NCBI RefSeq assembly: GCF_026914185.1
Contig: NC_070570.1
Span: 1,302,001-1,366,000, forward strand
Source of the DNA: Puccinia triticina
Taxonomy: Eukaryota > Basidiomycota > Pucciniomycetes > Pucciniales > Pucciniaceae
DNA length: 64,000 bases
Direction: 5' to 3'
Position numbers and translations under genes: made by a program. This document shows positions 57,605 through 64,000 of the stretch, one piece after another (within the stretch, counting starts at the first letter, position 1; each line of letters begins with the position of its first letter). The notes under the pieces are model-generated. The model made no database searches, was not told the origin of the DNA, and saw nothing but the letters and a program-made list of their open reading frames with translations.

Positions 57605-59631
57605 TCATTGTTGTAATCGGACGTTGGGCCCTTAATTCCTCCGTCATCAATAAAGATACCAGCGTGGTCCGGGATTTTGTCCTGAAGGATCCACATCATC
57701 TGCGCCTGATACACAGCGACAGAGTTTGTGGCTCCTTGAGGCAGTCTAGTCAATTGGAATCTTCCCAAAGGTGTCTCAAACGTTGTCAGAGGGCGAGAGA
57801 TGGGGTCCAAGGCGCGCTCGTCATAACCGCCCATGATGTCGCCGAGCCCATAGCAAGCACGCCCCGAGAAAGATTCAACAAACTCTTCCGTGGCGGGAGG
57901 AACCCCCGCGTCTCGAATTGTGACCTTGTTTAGCGGCTGGAGATCGTGGACTACGCGAAGTTTTCCGTTACCTTTGAGGACGCAAAAGACCGGGCTCGAG
58001 TAGGAGGACGTAGATTGCTCATAGAGCCTGTCTCTGACGCGATCTCTGATCAAACGCGTATACTCATCGAGCTTGGCCGCAGGAATCGGGATCTTCTTCT
58101 TCTGCCAGGGTTCGTGTTCGACGACCGGGATGATATAAGGCAGCCCATACGACTCTTTCAAAAGTCCACGCTCACTCCCCTCGAAAGCAATAGCCATATT
58201 CCGCTCCGCCAGTACGTTCTTGATCAGGTCTAGCTTGTCCGGGAGTAGCCAGTCAGGCGGCCCGAAGTTCACCACTTCCAAACGCTCCGGTGTGACGCGA
58301 CCCTTGGGCGCAAAAGGCCGAGCTAGCTCTTGTGAAAGGCCTTGATACGGATCTTGGGACAGCGGTGGTCTGCGCAGGGGAGGATTTAAACCTTGAGGCA
58401 TCGGCTGATTTACAGGCTTGATCTTCTTGGCGACTGGCTTATACTTCGCCGCAAAAGTGAGTAAGCCGCCCGACCGCCACGCATCCAACAGAAGGCTCTG
58501 CGCCCTAGCTCCAAGTCCGCTTTCCAGCAACAGGCTCGTCCGGTGCTCCGCGCGATCCTCAAATGCCGCCTTGTCTGCAAGGGAAAATCCAAAAGAAGGT
58601 TCTTTGCTCACGTATGTGGCACGGGGCAGGGTTTTTGACAAGATGGGAGCATCACGCCTTGGAGGTGCATATTGGTGGGAACTTACTTTCACACCAAATG
58701 CCCTCCACGATGGCCCAAACGCAACCGTTCCTCCTTCACAGCTCACTTGATGAGAACATAGTTTAAGCTCGTTTCGGAGCACCACGCCTCCCGCCGCGCC
58801 GAATCCTAAGGAAAGAGGGGCGCCAGAATCCAGGGAGTGGCTCACCAGAGTGGCACGAGGTAGGGGTTTTGACGACGAAGAAGCATCACGCCTCGGAGGT
58901 GCATATTGGGAGGAACTTACTTTCAGTCTCCCAATCCTCCGCGTCCACAACCTGCCCTCCGCATCCTCCACGGTCCCAATATCCGCGGTAACTAGTTTAT
59001 CCTCATCGCAGAGCGTGTCTAGAACCGAGTCTCAATTCTGAAGAAAATCCTCCTTGAGATGAAACGAGGAATAAAGTAACCCGGAGGGTTCCCATGACGG
59101 GGCTGAGTCCTCCTTGAAGTGAAACGAGAATAGACGCGCCGCAGAACGCGCATGAGAGGGAGGGAGATCCGTCTTGATGTGAAACGAAGGTAGTTTATTC
59201 TCTTCGCGGAGACGGAAATCCGGCAAGGAACGTTGCTGGGATCTGAGGATGGGGACAAGCGAAAGAGGAAGGCTCACGAGAGTGGCACAAGGCAGGGTTT
59301 TTACGACGGTAGTAGATACCCTGGAGGTGCATAAACTGGGAGGACTTACTTTTGGTTCTGCTTGCCTCCATGGAGTTCCAGTTTCTTCCTCCACCGCGCC
59401 TCTTCTAATGTACACTTGAGATTGAAAACTGAATTGAAATTGATCTGAAATCTTCTTTTTGATGATTTTGATTATCTTGAAATGTTTTTCGGGTTTTCTG
59501 TTTTGCTGATCAAAAAAAAATGATGAAATTGGAAACACGGGCCGTTGATCCTCTAGGTTTTGAGTTGATTCGACGACGAGAGTGCGAGGATCTAGATTAA
59601 AACCGCCGTAACCCGAATCAACTGAGCTCAT
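57605..59631 (-). pseudogene. Gypsy-B linker and reverse transcriptase, N-terminal part
   Basis: From the -1 frame start (MSSVDSGYGGF) a linker of low conservation carries three intron-like modules and repeats (LREENKL, SFHFKED). It is broken by TGA at 59032-59034. RT follows in the same frame: LLLDAWRSGGLLTF, WLLPDKLDLI, SSPVFCVLKGNGKLRVVHDL, LTRLPQGATNSVAVYQ and the catalytic FIDDGGIKGP near 57645. The frame is cut by Gypsy-A right after TSDYNNE. The RT catalytic Asp pair is intact. Confidence 0.88.
58607..59349 (-). repeat. Three copies of a 77-80-bp intron-like module in the Gypsy-B gag-pol linker
   Basis: Modules at 59273-59349, 58841-58920 and 58607-58686 each start GTAAGT, contain TGCACCTC and GCCAC, and end GTGAG before C. 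Related modules occur in leaders (61783-61853 in B, 54901-54974 in A, 27577-27653 in C) and at the end of coding regions (51195-51273 in B, 56758-56835 in A). Two are read through by an open frame here, giving VSSSQYAPPRRDA and VSSHQYAPPRRDA. Confidence 0.75.
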
Positions 59632-61736
59632 AAAAAAGGACGCTCCTCTGGAGGATCGTCGGGAAGCCGCGCCACGTGAGTCAACACGGCCTTGCGGCCC
59701 TGGCCCGGAAATTCGCGTTCCCATCGTCCGGATCCAGTTGAGCACAGGGATAACTCAATGTTCCGACCGCTAGCTTCGGGGATGATGATCTTCTCGCCAG
59801 ACTGCGGGTTGAAAGAGAGAGTAGCCGCCACGTCCATCAGAAAAGGGCGCCCCAAGATCAGAGGGCCGTCATTGCGAGTAATCCAAAAATGACAAGTCCT
59901 GTCAATAGTCTTTCCAACGCGGATTGGGACATCCTCCGCCACCCCTATCAATTCGCAGGCCTGGTTGTTGATGCCGTAGACTGCTGAGAGAAAATTAACT
60001 CGTGGGCTCAGGTTGAACTTGTTTGCCATCGAGTCCGAGATCAAATTGAGTTGAGATCCGGAATCAATGAGAGGAGTCGCAGGGGTTTCATCCTCGCCAA
60101 CGAAGCAGGACAAGTAACCCAAGGGGCAGGAGTACAGGTTAGGATCCCCTGCCAACTCCCGCCTCTCGTCGCCTTCCGCCAACGTGCCTGAGTTGACTTT
60201 GAGTTCCTCGGACCCGACTTCCACGCGCCTGCGTGACACCCATTTCTTGACGCCCTCTGCGACAGTAGGAGCAAGAGCAAGAAGCTCAGCGACCGTCATG
60301 TGGGGAACCGGCAGGTCGAATATCTTCTTGAGGGCACCGTCCACGGCGTTTGGGTGGTCGCGCGCCACATCGCGCTCGAAGCGCACCTTAGGTCCTGACG
60401 GCTTACTGGCTGGAGACGGGACAGCTGGGCGTCCCTCTGACGGTTCAGAAGTGCCCTCCCCACCAACACCACGTTCGAAAAGCTCTTGCTCCTCTTCCAT
60501 GGGCTGCGCCTCTTGAGGCTTGGGAGACGGGGCGCGACGGATAGGCCTTTTTGCAGCACTACTGGGGACTGAAGGTGCCTTGTAGAGCTTAGGGTCTTCG
60601 TGCCTTTTTCTTCCCGCCGGATCAGATTTGTAGACGCCCGAAAAGGACTGTGACGAGACGGCGGGAGGATACCAAGGCTGAAGAGATCCACACCCGACCT
60701 TGAAATCAGTCTGCGGCTCCGCGACGACCTGATTAGTCCGTGAGGGTTGAAAGGACGCCACGACATGGCGGATCGGTCGGCTAGAGTCCCAGGGGATGAG
60801 CGCCCCATTCGGAAGAAAGAAATTCGTGCTTTTCTGTTTGACCAGATGGTCGTCCTTGTCCTTTTGAAGCTCAAAGCAACGGGCGGTGCCGTGGCCTTCA
60901 CGATGACAATAGAAACAGACCATCGGCGGACGCGCTCCTTGGCTCTGAGTCGACTTTCCGGGAACAGCAGCGAGCTTCTGATCTATCTTCTGCTCAAAAG
61001 CCTCAAACAGTCTGGATAACTCGTCCATGTTTGGGACGGGCTTGGTCGCGGCCGGGGATTCCTTAGGACGCTGGGCCTCACCCATCTTCTTCATCACCAA
61101 GTTGCCTTCTTGGAACGACGTCGGCATCACTGGCTGGCCGGTCTTGGACTCTTCAAAAGTGAGCGCGGTTTGCTCCTTCATCACGGCGTCCGCGGCTTCT
61201 TTGAGAACCTTGAATGTTGGCAATTTAAATCGGTTATCCAGAGTGGTGACCATGGTCTTGTCACGAATTAATTTCCGCCTGATCTCGTCCTGGACAGTGG
61301 TCGCGAAAGCTTGATAGTACGCGTTCCGAATCTCCTCGATGGAATCAATGTGAGCTTTGGACAGGAGATAGGACTGGATGGGTTCCCAGCTTCGACGAAA
61401 CACCTGATAATCTGTCATTGACACGACGCCCCCTTTAGACGACCAGTCTTGGACAAGCGCGCTCAAATCTCGCGTCGTGAACCGCGCGGTATCCACTTGG
61501 CCCCAATAGTCGACCATGGCAGCCTTCAGCTTCGGCCAGTCGGGAGGATTGAATCCATCTAACGTCTCAAGCACGTCCAACAGATCGTCGTTGGCTAGGA
61601 AAAGGCGAATTTGCTTAGCCATGTCGAGCTCGGTCGCCTCATCAAGGCTGGCCACCATCTCGTAAGTCTCAATGAACCGCTCAACCTTAGTCCCATCGAA
61701 GCAGAGCCTCTTGTTGGGAGCTTTAATCTTGACCAT
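59628..61736 (-). CDS. Gypsy-B Gag-protease
   Basis: The ATG at 61736 (MVKIKAPNKRLCFDGTKVE) is preferred; the frame is also open to 61787. The Gag core covers about residues 1-240 (FIETYEMVASLDEATELDMA, DWPKLKAAMVDYWGQ), followed by a CCHC knuckle CFYCHREGHGTARC, a Pro/Ser/Glu-rich linker, and the aspartic protease (TPLIDSGSQLNLI, then LILGRPFLMD). The frame ends at TGA 59628-59630, directly after the slippery heptamer TTTTTTA. No internal stop, so the Gag-PR frame itself looks intact. It would make particles and process the polyprotein. Confidence 0.9.
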   Translation of the reverse strand: MVKIKAPNKRLCFDGTKVERFIETYEMVASLDEATELDMAKQIRLFLANDDLLDVLETLDGFNPPDWPKLKAAMVDYWGQVDTARFTTRDLSALVQDWSSKGGVVSMTDYQVFRRSWEPIQSYLLSKAHIDSIEEIRNAYYQAFATTVQDEIRRKLIRDKTMVTTLDNRFKLPTFKVLKEAADAVMKEQTALTFEESKTGQPVMPTSFQEGNLVMKKMGEAQRPKESPAATKPVPNMDELSRLFEAFEQKIDQKLAAVPGKSTQSQGARPPMVCFYCHREGHGTARCFELQKDKDDHLVKQKSTNFFLPNGALIPWDSSRPIRHVVASFQPSRTNQVVAEPQTDFKVGCGSLQPWYPPAVSSQSFSGVYKSDPAGRKRHEDPKLYKAPSVPSSAAKRPIRRAPSPKPQEAQPMEEEQELFERGVGGEGTSEPSEGRPAVPSPASKPSGPKVRFERDVARDHPNAVDGALKKIFDLPVPHMTVAELLALAPTVAEGVKKWVSRRRVEVGSEELKVNSGTLAEGDERRELAGDPNLYSCPLGYLSCFVGEDETPATPLIDSGSQLNLISDSMANKFNLSPRVNFLSAVYGINNQACELIGVAEDVPIRVGKTIDRTCHFWITRNDGPLILGRPFLMDVAATLSFNPQSGEKIIIPEASGRNIELSLCSTGSGRWEREFPGQGRKAVLTHVARLPDDPPEERPFL
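59631..59637 (-). promoter_or_regulatory. Candidate -1 programmed frameshift site TTTTTTA
   Basis: On the minus strand the zero frame reads CCT TTT TTA TGA. The heptamer T TTT TTA is in the canonical X XXY YYZ register directly before the stop. A -1 slip leads to ATG AGC TCA, the start of the frame that runs on towards RT. The ATGA overlap would alternatively allow termination-reinitiation. Confidence 0.65.
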
Positions 61737-62029
61737 CGTGACGATTCCTGAGATGAAAGAATGGGCGGACGGCAGGATGCGGCTCACAGCGTGGCGGGTG
61801 ATGCTTACGAGGAGTGTAGAAGGCGCTGGAGGTGCACAATGGAGGGGACTTACTTATAGCTCTCCTGTGCCCCGCGCGTAACGATTTTAAAAGAAAAACA
61901 AAAGAAAAACAATCCCTCTTGAACCTGAAACGAGATTCGGTCGGAATCCGGACGAATCCAGCTGAGAAGAAAGGAAAAAGATCAGCGGAAGAGGGGATCC
62001 AAGAACCAGCCGTCTCGAAATCCTGAGGC

Positions 62030-62078
62030 GAGACTGTAAATCTTGAGGTCGCTGGTTCGATCCCGGCTCGGGGGACCA
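62030..62078 (-). other. Gypsy-B primer binding site, 49-nt match to tRNA-Tyr 3' half
   Basis: Begins TGGTCCCCCGAGCCGGG on the minus strand, 2 nt from the LTR. It covers acceptor with CCA, T arm, variable region and the GTA anticodon arm, as in Gypsy-A and -C. Confidence 0.8.
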
Positions 62079-62080
62079 AA

Positions 62081-62653
62081 TATGGAGCTCCTACGGTGTC
62101 AGACCGTAGGCAGCGCGTCGAGGGGATAGTGCAGGTGAGCTGCCCTCGTGGGTGATCCGGATTTGAGTCGTAGAGATCAGACAGATAGCGTTTGGGTGGG
62201 GATTTTGAGAGGGCGAAGGGAATGGAATACCCCTCGGCGGTGTTAAGTTTTTAAAGGGAAGGGGGAGGGAGTTCTCTTGGAAAGGATGCGGAAAAATTCG
62301 GAACTACGAGCGAGGTGCGTCGGGGAAAGAAACTCAGACAGGATCAATAAACTCAGGCGTATCAAGTACTCAAAACTCAGTCAAAAATAAGCTCCAGAAT
62401 CGTGATGATACTTTTCTTTGGATCAGAAAGCGGTACCCTCCCGACCCTTCGTCTAAGTTCGGGGTGAACTTAGACTCTGGGTTGTGACAGTTTATGCGAC
62501 AGGCTGCGCGACAGGCCCTTGTGCTCGTCGCGCGCGCGCTACAACTGAAGGAAAGAGAAACCAACAAGACTAAACAGAAAACAAGACACGATGGGCTACC
62601 AGAAATGAAAAAACCCTCCTACCCTCCACACTGCTCCCTCCCTTCATGTACAC

Positions 62654-62689
<36 letters not shown>

Positions 62690-62813
62690 AAAATGTAAAA
62701 GAAACAAGCTGTCTGGAAAAGAAATGAGAAACACCTGAGAACCTAAAAGCCGCCGTCGCGCTCCGAGCCGCGCGCGTTGAGATTTGATGCCTTGTACCGT
62801 ACAGATCACCACA
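62081..62813 (-). repeat. Gypsy-B 5' LTR (733 bp)
   Basis: Direct repeat of 50378-51107; the size difference lies mainly in the poly-A tract. The 3' end in element orientation reads CTCCATA rather than the usual ...CA, in both copies. Confidence 0.93.
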
Positions 62814-62817
62814 CCGG

Positions 62818-63062
62818 TCGTAACTATATGACTAATATACAAGCTCAAGATATATAAGAGGCGAGAGCGCCAAATAGAGTAAGCAGATACAACCTAGATG
62901 ATCAAGAGAGATACCGGTCTTGGCTAAGACCGGTTCGTGGATACAACAAGAATTGCCGAGAACAGCGGAATAAGAGTGAGAGCCCAAGAGCGGGCAGAAG
63001 AGAAGCCATAGTATGGCCAGAAATACTGTACCGGATAAGGTGAAGACAACAGGGTCTTCACA
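62818..63062 (-). repeat. Proximal part of the Gypsy-F 3' LTR
   Basis: On the minus strand it begins TGTGAAGACCCTG directly after a purine tract (TTGGAGGGGATGA, 63063-63075). It contains a hairpin ACCGGTCTTGGCTAAGACCGGT near 62913 and a TATATAAG box near 62853. It is cut at 62818 by the Gypsy-B insertion. Confidence 0.65.
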
Positions 63063-63094
63063 TCATCCCCTCCAAGATTTAATCCTCCTGATTA

Positions 63095-64000
63095 TCAGGC
63101 GAATTCTTGTAACCAGATGTTTCGTTGGATGTTTTGGGCGGCTTCATTACGGTGAGATAAGTAACCAGTAGATTTCGCCATGTTGTTCTTGAAGAATAAG
63201 TCCTTCGAGTTTCCGTGATAAAGCTTAAGCCGGTCGCCATTAACTGTACCGCGCAACATATGTCCATTTGGGGTTTTCAGCCTGAAGCTCCCATTAGGCG
63301 AAGCGTACTGGATGATAAATGGGCCGTCCCATTTGGGATGGAGCTTACTTGGGCATCCATCAAAGAGTCGCAAGACCATGTCGCCAGCCTTCAGGTTGCG
63401 TTCAGTATATTTATTTTCGTTCTTAGCGGCCCAAAGAGTGGCTTTCTTATTTATTTTGTCAATTTGCTCCAAACGCTTGGACACAAACTCGTCAGATACA
63501 CGGGGTCTATCTTCCATCCGGTGTCCATGACTGTTCACAGCAATGGTGGGTTCGAAACCGTAACACATGAAGAATGGGGACCGTTCGAGGCCGCTGGAGC
63601 AAGAGGTGCGATAGCCAAAGAGGGCTAGTCCGAGATATAGGTCCCAGTCAGCCTGTTTGTCTGGGACGCAAAGTTTCCTCAAGCTGTTCATTAACGTACT
63701 GTGGAACCTCTCCACTAGTCCGTTGGATTGAGGATGGTATGGGGAGATCCTATTATGGATTATTTTGTTTTCACTAAGGAATCCCTGGTATACATGTGAA
63801 TCAAACTCTGCGCCGTTATCGCTAGTGATTGAGTGAGGGAAGCCGTGATTTTCAATTAGGGTTTTGACAAGTTTAACGGCAGCAAGCCCGGATTGTGCTC
63901 GCAATGGAACCGCATACGCCCAACCGGCGCCGTAGTCAATGGCTGTCGCCAAGTATTGATTACCTTGTTGTGTCTTAGGTAAGGGTCCGACAAAATCCAT
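63095..64000 (-). CDS. Gypsy-F integrase, N-terminus beyond the window
   Basis: The frame enters from the window edge with MDFVGPLPKT (first catalytic Asp). It continues with IDYGAGWAYAVPL, SDNGAEFDSH (second Asp) and PQSNGLVERFHSTLMNSL (Glu), so the DDE triad is complete. LKAGDMVLRLFDG and the GPY/F-type KWDGPFIIQY module follow. The frame ends at TGA 63095-63097 with no lesion visible here. It belongs to a minus-strand Ty3/gypsy element of a different family from A to E. It would insert the element's cDNA. Confidence 0.9.
   Translation of the reverse strand: MDFVGPLPKTQQGNQYLATAIDYGAGWAYAVPLRAQSGLAAVKLVKTLIENHGFPHSITSDNGAEFDSHVYQGFLSENKIIHNRISPYHPQSNGLVERFHSTLMNSLRKLCVPDKQADWDLYLGLALFGYRTSCSSGLERSPFFMCYGFEPTIAVNSHGHRMEDRPRVSDEFVSKRLEQIDKINKKATLWAAKNENKYTERNLKAGDMVLRLFDGCPSKLHPKWDGPFIIQYASPNGSFRLKTPNGHMLRGTVNGDRLKLYHGNSKDLFFKNNMAKSTGYLSHRNEAAQNIQRNIWLQEFA

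Larger units (their letters stand above)
50378..62813 (-). mobile_element. Gypsy-B: Ty3/gypsy element interrupted by Gypsy-A, TSD CCGG
   Basis: LTRs 50378-51107 and 62081-62813; 4-bp duplication CCGG at 50374-50377 and 62814-62817. On the minus strand: 5' LTR, tRNA-Tyr-matching primer site, leader with intron-like module, gag-PR, slippery site, linker, RT (split by Gypsy-A at 57600/53454), RNase H, integrase, module, hairpin, PPT, 3' LTR. Without Gypsy-A it is about 8.3 kb. LTRs differ at a handful of sites plus a poly-A length change, so it is young, but stops and one frameshift have already accumulated. Confidence 0.93.

Overview
The window looks like a transposon-dense region of a filamentous basidiomycete genome, most likely a rust fungus (Pucciniales). 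This rests on GT-AG introns of about 60-200 bp, Ty1/copia and Ty3/gypsy polyproteins with a fungal-type RT (FIDDGG motif), a tyrosine-recombinase retroelement, CCCTAA telomere-type repeats, and relics of two conserved eukaryotic genes (MCM3 and a catalase). Genus and species cannot be set from this sequence. I see no intact housekeeping gene. Nearly everything is mobile DNA, much of it nested.

Layout. 1-4.4 kb: a decayed copia element (Copia-1, + strand), cut by the window edge. 5.5-7.7 kb: degenerate repeat arrays and a palindromic element. 7.7-18.2 kb: a large inverted repeat whose arms (about 7.7-10.5 and 13.8-18.2 kb) each carry a TATA box and a small spliced gene. The spacer holds the 3' half of an MCM3 gene. 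The right arm was later hit by a 587-bp TRIM-like element (14427-15013), a 919-bp hAT-type element packed with palindromic repeats (17184-18102) and a complete copia element with 125-bp LTRs (Copia-2, 18157-23805). Each of these has a target-site duplication. 24-31 kb: three more TIR elements, palindromic minisatellite arrays, a 5' piece of a gypsy element (Gypsy-C) and a probable solo LTR.

31.1-42.2 kb: an 11-kb chromodomain gypsy element (Gypsy-D) with a PR-RT-RH-INT-chromodomain frame on the + strand. Its gag region is replaced by an antisense gag-bearing fragment with its own LTR (element E). 42.8-43.5 kb: a catalase relic and a 202-bp Tc1/mariner-like MITE. 43.8-50.4 kb: a DIRS-like tyrosine-recombinase retroelement (element Y, - strand) with spliced gag-pol.

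50.4-64 kb: a nest in which Gypsy-A (4.1 kb, gag only, near-identical LTRs) sits in the RT of Gypsy-B (- strand). Gypsy-B sits in the 3' LTR of Gypsy-F (- strand, integrase running off the window end), and Gypsy-F appears to sit in the 5' end of element Y.

Gypsy-A and Gypsy-B share a 49-nt tRNA-Tyr-matching primer binding site, a polypurine tract and a pre-PPT hairpin, so A is probably mobilised by proteins of the B family. Most premature stops in the decayed polyproteins are TGA at positions where CGA fits, which points to CpG-directed decay. Start codons named here are ATG unless stated.
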